Part shown: one piece after another, positions 35,752-46,000 of the stretch
How positions within the stretch are numbered: position 1 is the first letter of the stretch
Layout: every line of letters starts with the position of its first letter
Assembly: GCA_019090615.1 (NCBI GenBank)
Contig: JAHRVQ010000026.1
Coordinates: 30,346-94,345 of the forward strand
Direction: 5' to 3'
Source: Pseudomonadales bacterium
GTDB lineage: Bacteria > Pseudomonadota > Gammaproteobacteria > Pseudomonadales > Azotimanducaceae
Length of the DNA: 64,000 nucleotides
Program-made: the position numbers and the translations under genes
The notes under the pieces: model-generated
What the model saw: only the letters and a program-made list of their open reading frames with translations
Told to the model about the DNA's origin: nothing
The model's database searches: none

Positions 35752-37937
35752 ATCGCGAACTCTCTTAAAAAAATATGCCTAAAACCACGAAAAAGGCGCC
35801 AGAATATTGGTTCTGCACCAAGGTCAAACCGGACAAAAACTCTGCCGCCACTTCGTTGAGTCGGCAAAGGCCCCAGCACCACCAATTCAAATTCAAAGTG
35901 AGACTGCAACGCACGTTTGCCCTCTGCATCGGTGGGATCGAGGTAGAAGTTGCCACCCCCGGCCTGAGACAGCGCCCGGCTCGGCAGTCTGTCTGAGGCC
36001 GCAGGCACTTGCTGTAAAAGCTTTAGCGCGACTGGCTTATCCAGATGTTCGGCGAACAATGCGTCGATGGCCACGAAACTATCTCTCACCAGCAAATAGT
36101 CCTGCTGGTTGACAACAACTTTAATAGTCGCTGACTGTTCGCCAATCACATAGCCGAGTACCTGGCCCTTTTGAATATATTGGCCAAGCAGGTCACCCAT
36201 CTGGACGGGCACGAACAGACCCGAAGCATCAGCGGTTACAATCATACCATCCAGTCGAATCTGCGCATCGCGCAGGCGCGAGTCCTGCATTTTCAGGTGC
36301 TCAGCCACTACACCCGCCCGCACCTGGTCTGCAACCTCCATTGCCTGATACTCCGCCTCTAATTCTTCCTTTTGGGCTTTCAAAACTTTCAGCTCTGATA
36401 CAGCCAGGGGGTCTTCCATCATTATCAGAGGAGATCCCGGCGTAATCATGCTGTTCATTGGTGCCTCAACGGCAACAATAAATCCCGCACTTTTGGCTCG
36501 TACCAATGATCCCTCTGGCATCCAGACGATCCCTTCTGAAAGTTTGGTATGCGGCAGCGGCAACAGAAAAAGAATAAACGCCAACAAGCCAATAAACCCG
36601 AACGACACAGCTACCGCCCTGGCCCTTACCTGGGCAAGTTTTGTCGCGGTAAACAGGTGCACAAAAAGTCGAAATAGTGGCCGCAGTATCATCAGCACAG
36701 CGCCCCAGATCGCAAGCAGGACACCAAAGAAAAAGAATCGGGTGGCAACGAAAAAAATGATCGTAATCCAGACGAACATACGATAGCAAAATGACAGTAT
36801 ACCGTAACCAATCAGCCAGGCTGATTCACTGGAGGAGTTCTCGGGCGATGACACATCGGCCTTAAACAGAAATCGTTGAATCAGGTAACCGATGTAGGCG
36901 TTAGCCCTCGGGCCAAGATTGGGCATCTCGAGCAGGTCGCTCAACATATAGTAGCCGTCATAACGCAGCAGTGGATTGCCGTTAAAGATCAACGTAGAGA
37001 CACCCGCCAGAAAGATGACATTGAATGCCACAGCACGGATTATACCAGGTTCAACCATGGTCCAGAGCACCATGGCGATCGCCGCAAGAAAGACCTCTAC
37101 CAACATACCAGCCGCAGCGACGATCAGGCGACGATGTCGTTGTCGAAACGCCGTCACCGAACTGGCATCGACGTAAGGCACGGGCATAAAGACCAAAAAC
37201 ATGATGCCAATTTCGTGGACTTCACCTCCCCAGTGCCTGGCCGCATAACCATGGCCAAGTTCATGGAGAATTTTAATTACTGGAAAGACCACCAACGTTA
37301 TCAGTAGATTATCAGCACCCATCACCCGGTCAAAGAAATTGGACGTTAATGCCTCCCAGTGCGTACCAGCCAGAACCCCTGCATAGATAACAACTAACAG
37401 CCAGATCACAAAACCAGCAGGGCCGAACAGCCATGAGAGGGCGGCATGGGTCCGAATTAGAAAGCGGTCCGGGTCCAGCAGAGGGATTTTGAGTGCCAGA
37501 GGGTTGAGGAACCTGCGCCAGCCATTCATCCGCTGCTGGACGCTGACTCGCTGCCGATAGAACTCGACAGGTAAGCGTTGTTCCAATTGTAGCAGGTCAG
37601 CATTGGATAGTTGTTTCACCAGCTGGATAATTGCTTCCTCATCCATTTCCAGGTCGAGATTTTCATTCTGAGTTTCTGCCTGTGTAGCAACAACGGTTGG
37701 TCGAGCGGGACCGACGATACGGGTAAGAAGTTCAGCAAGTGTGCTCTGGCCATCAAATCTGCCGACCAGTTCATAGGCCGCGGGTGACAGTCTATGAAAT
37801 CGACCGTTGGCGGTATTCTGCAATACGTACCAGCGTTCACCGCGAAAGTGCTGGCGATCGATGCCAACATGAGGCCTTAGGCGCGGCCTCATTTCAGAGT
37901 AGGTTTCCCAATCAGCGGGTGGAGTATCGGTTGCCAT
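35748..37937 (-). CDS. PqqD-like / site-2 protease (M50) / HlyD-like fusion protein
   Basis: 729 residues with three parts. Residues about 10-85 resemble a PqqD-like domain (RPHVGIDRQHFRGERWYVL...FHRLSPAAYELV). A membrane region (about 165-440) holds the site-2 protease zinc motif HELGH at 225-229 and the second ligand site Asp327 in NPLLRYDGYYM. The C-terminal part (about 455-700) is adaptor-like, with lipoyl halves VWMPEGSLVRAKSAGFIV and GLFVPVQMGDLLGQYIQKG flanking a helical hairpin. This layout is similar to YydH-type proteins of peptide-export clusters. It lies 6 bp after the GAF-HlyD gene and overlaps the HlyD gene. A role in processing or export of the giant protein is inferred. Confidence 0.85.
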   Translation of the reverse strand: MATDTPPADWETYSEMRPRLRPHVGIDRQHFRGERWYVLQNTANGRFHRLSPAAYELVGRFDGQSTLAELLTRIVGPARPTVVATQAETQNENLDLEMDEEAIIQLVKQLSNADLLQLEQRLPVEFYRQRVSVQQRMNGWRRFLNPLALKIPLLDPDRFLIRTHAALSWLFGPAGFVIWLLVVIYAGVLAGTHWEALTSNFFDRVMGADNLLITLVVFPVIKILHELGHGYAARHWGGEVHEIGIMFLVFMPVPYVDASSVTAFRQRHRRLIVAAAGMLVEVFLAAIAMVLWTMVEPGIIRAVAFNVIFLAGVSTLIFNGNPLLRYDGYYMLSDLLEMPNLGPRANAYIGYLIQRFLFKADVSSPENSSSESAWLIGYGILSFCYRMFVWITIIFFVATRFFFFGVLLAIWGAVLMILRPLFRLFVHLFTATKLAQVRARAVAVSFGFIGLLAFILFLLPLPHTKLSEGIVWMPEGSLVRAKSAGFIVAVEAPMNSMITPGSPLIMMEDPLAVSELKVLKAQKEELEAEYQAMEVADQVRAGVVAEHLKMQDSRLRDAQIRLDGMIVTADASGLFVPVQMGDLLGQYIQKGQVLGYVIGEQSATIKVVVNQQDYLLVRDSFVAIDALFAEHLDKPVALKLLQQVPAASDRLPSRALSQAGGGNFYLDPTDAEGKRALQSHFEFELVVLGPLPTQRSGGRVFVRFDLGAEPIFWRLFRGFRHIFLREFAI

Positions 37938-37943
37938 CCAGGA

Positions 37944-39842
37944 TCAGGGCCAGATTGACCAGAACTGCAGGCCAACCCAGTCAGCGAACCGATGGGTCCA
38001 GATCCAGAACAGTTTTCGTTCGCCGACTTTAATCTTGGCAACACCTTCCATGCCAGGCCTCAATAGTCCTTGAGCAAGTACGTCAGGTTCATCACCCAAT
38101 TCGTCCGCCGTCAACAAACGTGCTTCAACCTCAAAATAGTTGATGCCTTCCTGGCTAACCGAGACCGAACCAATTTTGGTTACCAGCAGCGGAAGATTGG
38201 CACCTGGCAGCGCTGTCAGCACCAATTCACCGATCTGTTCCTGTTTGAGATGTCTAATTTCGGTTTCATCGACTTTCAATACAACCCGGTAGAGGTCAGC
38301 CGGGACTAATTCAAACAACTTATCGCCTTTGCGAACCACCGCGCCGATAGTCTGGCTGAGATCGCCGGAGACCAAAATACCATCAAACGGTGCGCGTAAT
38401 CTTGACCGTTCGAGCTGCGCATCTATAAGTTCAATCTGGGATTTCGCCTGGCTGATACGCGCCCGAATCACCCCCAGTTCTGAACGCCTTTGCTCACCCA
38501 GGGCCTGATCATATTCAAGCAAATGTTGTCGCTCGGTGGTAAGCCAACGCAAGCGCTCAAGCAATAGTTCACGATCATCCAGGTGAGCGATCACCTCGCC
38601 TTGCTCGATCAGGTCACCGGCTCGATAATTGGCGGCAGCGATATAGCCATCAAACGGCGCAGCAATCACCCGTTGTTGTTCTCCCTTCAGGTAAGAAGTA
38701 GCGGTGACCCGATAGTCGGCGGTAGCAAACACTAGCAACAACACCGTCAGAACACTCAGACCGGAGACTACTTTTAGTGCAAGATGGCCTTTGCCAATCA
38801 GGTTCTCCCCGGTGTTGGTTAGGTGCTCGGCTACCTTGGCGCCAATCCAGCGCTGCTCACGGCGGCGCTCTTCTAGCAACGGCCCTAGGTGGCTGGCAAC
38901 GTGCTCACAAAGTGCCACTTCAACATCAGAAAAGGGGTAACCCAGAGACTTTTCAAAAGAGATTGCACCCACTGCCCGTTCACGCCAGTAGCAGGGCACG
39001 CTCACCACCGCACCGGTTTGGTGTTCAGTGATTAATTGTCGCTGCGCCCTGTTGATTAAATCCACATCGTTCTCAGGCGCCCGGATAACCGCATCCTGAT
39101 CCAGCGCTTCGTCCATAGCAGCCGCAACGGCATTGAGCAAATTAAGTTTAGAATCCATTTGCACCGTATGAGATAAGGAGTGCACCTTAATTGTTCTGCC
39201 GTGCACAAAGCCGAGACTGACCCGCTCGCATCGCAATGAAGCTGCGAGTTCATTTAGCAAGCCGATGCAGGCTGTTTTGAAATCGCTTTCTGCAAGGAAC
39301 TGTTGCATCAGCAGCAATGAAAATTTTTCCTGCTGCCTGTCGTTGGCATGTTGGTTTGCGTGCTCGCGTCTGGTGAGCGCTTCGAACCAGCCCGCCCCCA
39401 GCTGCAACTGACGCATCACCTGCTTTAAGTCAGGTGCAAGATGGTCATCTAGCTCGACTACGATCACACCTTGCATGGCGCCGCTAATTTTAAGCGGATA
39501 ACCAATGGTCGAAGACTCATGTTTACTTCCGGCGCGAATAATACCGAGCGTCTTTTCCAGTACGAGCTCAGCAGTACCCGCGAGTCCCGTGGAGACCTTC
39601 GTACCAACGGGCCAGATGCTTCGCGGCACGAATGAGCCCGCTGTGTCCGGGTCAGCCTGACTGACTACCAGCACACCTTGAGTAACACTGCCAAGCAACC
39701 TGCATTGTATCGCAAGCCAGGCATCAAGCGTTGTTTGCAGAGAATCGCCAGCGGCTATGTGTTCCCACAGGGTCGAATCCAGCGTGACGATACGCTCCTT
39801 CCCTATCGATGTAGCCGGATCTTCGGATACCTGTTCGCTCAT
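37944..39842 (-). CDS. GAF-domain HlyD-type adaptor protein
   Basis: 632 residues from ATG at 39842; an in-frame ATG twelve codons earlier is possible. A GAF-like region (about 180-330, with SLGFVHGRTIKVHSL and GAVVSVPCYWRERAVGAISFEKSLGYPF) precedes a transmembrane helix (about 360-380). A periplasmic adaptor part follows: lipoyl halves around VIAAPFDGYIAAANYRAGDLI and RLRAPFDGILVSGDLSQTIGAVV, with a helical hairpin between them. The GAF part would sit in the cytoplasm and could sense a ligand, which is unusual for an adaptor. It is first gene after the giant protein (about 200 bp gap). Confidence 0.85.
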   Translation of the reverse strand: MSEQVSEDPATSIGKERIVTLDSTLWEHIAAGDSLQTTLDAWLAIQCRLLGSVTQGVLVVSQADPDTAGSFVPRSIWPVGTKVSTGLAGTAELVLEKTLGIIRAGSKHESSTIGYPLKISGAMQGVIVVELDDHLAPDLKQVMRQLQLGAGWFEALTRREHANQHANDRQQEKFSLLLMQQFLAESDFKTACIGLLNELAASLRCERVSLGFVHGRTIKVHSLSHTVQMDSKLNLLNAVAAAMDEALDQDAVIRAPENDVDLINRAQRQLITEHQTGAVVSVPCYWRERAVGAISFEKSLGYPFSDVEVALCEHVASHLGPLLEERRREQRWIGAKVAEHLTNTGENLIGKGHLALKVVSGLSVLTVLLLVFATADYRVTATSYLKGEQQRVIAAPFDGYIAAANYRAGDLIEQGEVIAHLDDRELLLERLRWLTTERQHLLEYDQALGEQRRSELGVIRARISQAKSQIELIDAQLERSRLRAPFDGILVSGDLSQTIGAVVRKGDKLFELVPADLYRVVLKVDETEIRHLKQEQIGELVLTALPGANLPLLVTKIGSVSVSQEGINYFEVEARLLTADELGDEPDVLAQGLLRPGMEGVAKIKVGERKLFWIWTHRFADWVGLQFWSIWP

Positions 39843-40011
39843 GGCCTGATTTTTCCATAGGAGCCGCCGTCGACCCACTCGTTGCCTTCGCTCCTTCGAG
39901 ACTCTCTTCTATCTACTACCGTCATAATACTGCCTTAATAGCCCAGGATAATAGCCCGAGATGTCGTCGTTCCTCCGCAATTATTATCTGCTTACTAGCG
40001 GTTGATAATTG

Positions 40012-40056
40012 TTGTTACGACGCGAATTGTTACGACGCAAATTGTTACCACGCGAT
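40012..40056. repeat. 15-bp tandem repeat x3 spanning the stop of the giant gene
   Basis: TTGTTACGACGCGAA with small changes is repeated at 40012-40026, 40027-40041 and 40042-40056. The stop codon of the giant gene (40045-40047) lies inside the last copy, so the repeat extends from the 3' end of the reading frame into the spacer. Confidence 0.85.
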
Positions 40057-43000
40057 CTGTCGCTGCTTTGTAATTAGTTTTTCTGCAGCCGATAGATCTA
40101 GCCACTGATCATCGCCTGGCTCATCCCGAGGGATGAGTCCTTGCCTTACCAACGCACTCTCATCGCCGTATGCCAACCACGTTTCGCCCTTGTCTTCAAA
40201 CGCGATGGCAGCCCTGTCGACTCCGGCATTCGCACTGCGCGAAGATATCACGGCTGATTGAGCGTCGATCATCGTGCCGATCTCAGTCGTGTCAAGTTCA
40301 GGCAACAATCGAGTGCCGACATCCAGAGAACCGGCCATCAGGCCTTCATCTGAGTGTGAGGAACTCTCCAGATGGCCCAGCTCATGGGTCAGTACTGTGA
40401 GCAGGTCAATTGAGCTGATCGCCTCATCATCTATCGCCAACCCTGCCGCATCGAATTCTTCGCCGACGGTTGGCGTCGGATCGATAAACCAGCCGTGGCC
40501 AGCGGCATTAATATCAAGTGTGAGAATATTGCCCTGCAACTGGCCCAACATCAAGCCGGGCAGATCTGCAATCCGAATCTCAATGTCACTCGTCTCGTCA
40601 GCCGATAAGCCAAGATTCGCAGCAGCCGCTTCAAGTAGATTGAACGCCTGTTCGGATGTCAGCAGAACTTCATCGCTGACCTCGGCAACGGTTGCCGCCA
40701 TTAATGCCTGGCCATAGGCAGGGTCGTCGCCCCGCACACGCAGATCGTCGAATGTCGCACTGCCATCGGTCACCAGTAAACCATAGTCACCATCATTCAA
40801 CAAACCATTGAAGATATGAGATAACACGGGCTGACCGTCCACAAGGACCGTCACTGTTGTGCCAAACATGACCGCTGTTAGCTCGTAATCGTTATTGCCA
40901 TTGAGGTTGAAGTCAGCAGTCGTATCGATGCGCCAGCCGTGGGAGGTAAAGTGCCCAATAATCACCCGGTCCGTCGCCGCATCGAGGGTGACGTATTTGA
41001 AGTCATCGGCATTGTAGTAGTCAAACACCAGCCCTGCCTGGCCGCTTGTATTTAAATTGGTGGTTAGTTCCAGCCTTGAGTAAGCGGCCAGATCCATATA
41101 CTGGGTTGCAATCCCTGGGTTGCTACCATCCACTGAGCCAACAAGTGCTCCACCATCAAACGCCCAGATACCATCTTGTTCGGTCAGGTTATGGCTGCCA
41201 TTGAAGCTCTGTTCGATATCGAAAGTCCAGATCGGGGGTAATTGTTGAACCTGGAAGTCATCGAATGTGGCGACTGCATTCACCGTACCGACACCCAGCA
41301 TACCGCCATCATTGAGCGCTTCTCCAAAATCCAGGCTGAGATTCTGATTCTGATCAACATAGACTGTAGCAACAGAATTGAACAATGCCACTGTGAGATC
41401 ATAATCCCATTCATGCTTCAGTTGCAACTGGGTCTGGGAATCGACTATCCAGCCGCTGGCATCTCGATGGCCGATCTGTAGCTTGTCTGTACCCACGTCG
41501 ACACCGGCAAACTTAAACTCGTCCGGACCTTGATAATCGAAGATCACATAGGCATTTGACTTCGTCCCAGCCTTATCTTTCTCGGCATTAATAGTGACCA
41601 GGATTTCCATGTAGGAAGGCTGAAACTGGTCAAGGTGGAACAGGGATACCGTTTCTTCGCCCTGCACTTCCGGGGTTGCTTTCATCATACCATTTTCAAC
41701 GTCGAAAATTCCTACGTCAGCAGCGAACAGAGCAAGCTCAGCATCGCTGAACAATTCCCGCCGCATAATCTCCCGCTTGCCCTGCAGGTTGCCGGGTTGC
41801 GGATCATTCGGTGCACCAGTCTGTTCCTGCCAGTCAAAATCTGTCTGGCGTACCATGCCCAGTTCGCCATAGGGCTCATAATTTCTTATGGGATCAGGAT
41901 CATCAACGCGGACATCGATATTTTTCTGATCGACGAACAATTGCGCGTCAACGGTATTGTTGATAATTCCCAGGTCAACCGAGGCGCGGTCATCCACGCC
42001 GTCACTTGCAGATAAGGCGAACAGGAATTCCGGCACCTGCGGCTGCAGGGTGCGGCTTATATGAAAAGCGCCAAAAGGACTGAACGGCACGATGTAGGAG
42101 TTGTATTCTCCGACCCAGTCGATGGCGCGATCAGCGCCGGTATTGAGGATCATGATGTCTCGCCCTGCACCAGAATAAACGATGTCGGCATAGGCCTGGA
42201 ATTCGTCAGACTGGGAGTTGTCGATAGGATCAGGCGCCGGATCGTGGGGACCCACCCTGCCGCCGGGACCCGAGTCGTGGTTGTCATCAATATTCAGTAA
42301 ATCATCACCACGGCCACCGTACATATGATCTCGACCAGTACCGCCGACCAGCCAGTCATTCCCAAGGTCGCCAAAGATGCGGTCAGCACCGTCGGAGGCC
42401 ATCAAATTCTCACCGTCAAACATAGGACCGAGGGGACCTTCTTCAACGTCAAAATTGAGGATGAAATCGATAGGATTGCTGACACCGGTGACCGTCGTCA
42501 GCAAAGTAACATCGTCAGGCGCCGCGTCGAAGTCAAACATCACTTTTCGGCGCGGATTGAACTCATCGTACCAGACGAATTCATCTCGAGTACGCAACCC
42601 CTGGCCGTGCTCATCGGAGATCGCTTTGCCTTCGAATCGCAAAATTTCGCCGGGATTATACGGTGCAAATGAGAACCAGAAGGGGTTGTCGGCAAGATCA
42701 GGTGTGCCATTGACAGGGGAACCCTGCATATTCTGGAGGAACGCGTTAACTTCGAAGAATGCCTGATCAGGGTTGCCATTATTGTATCCCGCACCGGAAT
42801 AGTAAACCGGTAGCGCTTCTGCCCCGGATATCGCATCATCGCCGGCGCCGCCGTGAATAAAGTCGTTCTGCAGACCACCAAAGATAATATCATTCCAACG
42901 CATGGCCTCAGCAAATTCATTCGTCGGCGTAGTGCCCAGATCACCATCAATGTCGTCGGTTCTAAAGGCGAACAGTTCCACGCCTTTGGTCAGCTCGTTT

Positions 43001-46000
43001 TCAATATTGATGATCGCTACCTGAATATTGCCTGGCGTGGTGATAATGGCATTGAGCGCCTCGGTATCCACCTCGTCATTCTTCTTCAGGAATACCTGCT
43101 CTGCGTTCAATGCCGCGACACCATTCATGGGTTCCGCCTGCAGATCATTGCGGCTGGTCAGGATCAGACCATCATCGCCCATAAGGCCATCGATACCCGT
43201 ACCACCCAGTAGCATATCGGAGCCGATTTCACCGTGCAGGTTATCATGTTCCGAGTTGCCAAAAATCGTGTCAGCGCCAGTCATACCGTGCACCACATCG
43301 TCTCCGGACTCACCGTAGATCAGATCGCCTTCACCCCTGGCGGTGGGCAGGAAGTTTAAGACGTCCCGCGTTGAAGGATCGAGGTCGTGATCGATGTATG
43401 TATAACCATAATCGCTGAAGCTCACTGCTCGAGCGCGTATGGAGAGCGCATCATCAGCAGTGCCGAAGCCATCATCGACAAATCCGTCCCTGGTGATGGC
43501 GTCGTAATCGTAGGCAAATCGCGCATAGCCGATTTCAACTATTTCGTCCGCTGGATCGACATCAGTCACGATCCGGAAGATATCGCCGTTATCTCCCAGG
43601 ATGGTGTCTGCATCAGTGGCATGGCGTTCAGCCTCGGGAACCAGAGTATTGAACCCGTCAACAACCGCATTGCGGACGAGCAGGTCCGCGTTACCCGCAC
43701 CACCATAGATCAGATCAGCACCATCAGGCCGCAGAATATTACCCGATGCCTCACTATGGAAACCAGCGTCAGCATCACTTAAACCAAACAACGTTGAACT
43801 GCCGCCAATCAGGTCATCCTGCCCCAGGTTGCCATAGATGCGATCATTGCCGCCATTGCCTTCAATATAGTCATCGCCATCACCCAGTGCCTCGGCAACC
43901 GAGAAACTCAACGTGGCGTCGCTGCTGGTGCTCAGATCGACGCGGATAGTAAAGTCCCGTACATCAAAGCTCTGGTCAGCACCCTGGGCGGGATTATAGG
44001 GATCATAAGCCACGATCACTGGAGTCGTCACGGTGATTTCACCATCACCCTGAATCACGTCATCGCCTAATTGGCCCCAGATTTCGTCATCCTCTGAGCC
44101 ACCGACCATGATGTCGTTGCCAAAGGGCCTCGGCATCAGCGGTGAGGCGATCGCAGCGTCTTCGATGGTTTCACTGTGATCCAGCAAGGTCACAGTACGG
44201 ACCAGGGTCATATCCTGATGCGGTTGCAGTGCTGTAGTGACATTGGCTTCGAAGCCAATATCAACATCCGCCAGGCCACCTAATCGTTCTGATATCAATC
44301 GATGCAGTTCGCCATCACCGTCGGTCATTTTAAAGCGCGGACTTAGTAAGCTGTCAGCAATCACATCGTTGGGTTGACGGATGATAATCGCATTATCGCC
44401 TGCCATCACATCGTCATCGGCACCACCATCCATAACGTCATTGATCTCGTTGAGATCGGCGGGATTGAGATCGGCAAGGTCAACAGGCCCAATGGCTAAA
44501 ATATCATCCAGGGGCATAGCGTCGAGATCATCACTACCGTGAGCAACATTGTGCCCACCGATCATATCGTCGTCTCCTGTACCACCAAACATCACATCGT
44601 CCGCCTGCCCGCCAATCAGTATGTCGTTGTTGGCATTACCCCATATAACGTCACCCGCACCGAGGTCAGCCGACTGAGTATCGATCGAGAAGAAATAGTT
44701 GTTGACGAAGAATGCATCCGCTTCGGCTAGCGATGGATAGACTTTGGCATGATCGCCGAACGCCAGGTCTTTGCCATCAATGCCATCATCGCCGGTAAAG
44801 TCCTCCCGGGCATCACCTCTAATCGTATCGCCCGCAGTTCCACCAACAAGAATATCGCCCAGATCGACATGGCTATTGCCGTTGCCGTAAATCACATCTG
44901 CGCCACCAATAGTCGGATGTGTACTAGTGATGCGATCAAGGGTTGTCGGGGCGGAGTCAAGCGTCACTGTCGTGCCAGTAAGATGATCTTCGACATCCTG
45001 CCGATCAAGGATAGTGTCATCGGCTAGAATCCAGTCCAGCCGGCCATTGTCACCGAGGATAATATCTTCGCCTGCTCGACCCGCAATCAGCCCCAGGTTA
45101 GTCTCATCAGCTTCGCCATATAACAGGTCGCCACTCACACCACCGACAATGACATCATCATGATCGTTGCCATGAATGATATCCGATCCACCCTGGCCCG
45201 GCTCAATGCTGCGCAATACTACAGCTGCACCGGCCTGGAAGGTTTTTTCACCACCGTCACCAAACAGTTGATCGTCACCCGGGTTGGTGGCGCTAACCAG
45301 GCTGCCCTTGTAAAAATCGCCGTAAATAAGGTCATCGCCGCTGCCGCCCATGGCCACATCACTGCCGCCATTGCCGTAGATCTCATCACCGGCACCAAGC
45401 ACACCGGTGGAAAATGTTTCAATCAGATCAAGCGTCAGGGGATCGTCATCACCCACTGCTTCAACCGGCACACCTGCCCCTGTGAGGGTGACCAGGGTTT
45501 CACCAGAGGTGACATTAAAGCGCAGCCGACCTTCGTCACCGAGCATGACATCATCGCCTGCTGCAGTCACCAGATCGCCAACCGCCAATCCACCGGCCAG
45601 GAACGCCTCGCCATGTAACTCATCGCTATCGACACCACCAATAATTACATCAGCGCCATCATTACCCTGGATATGGTCAGCACCGCCTTCCGTTTCAGTC
45701 AGGTCAGTAGACTCAATTACCGTGGGAATATCATTGACTCGCAGCACCCTGCCCTGGTCGCCGATCAAAATGTCGGCATCTGCACCATCGCCAAACAGAT
45801 CTGCAACGCCTGATTCGTCGACCAGCTCATCGTTGTCGCCGATCATAGTGTCGCCGGCAGAACCACCCAACAGTGTGTCACTGCCGGCGTTACCAAAGAT
45901 TTGGTCGATCCCGCCCAGGATAGTGATACCTGAGTCGTCCCGGGCAGTCGTTTGAATCAAATCCAGGGTGGCGAGATCAGCATCGCCCTCAGCAAAGCTG

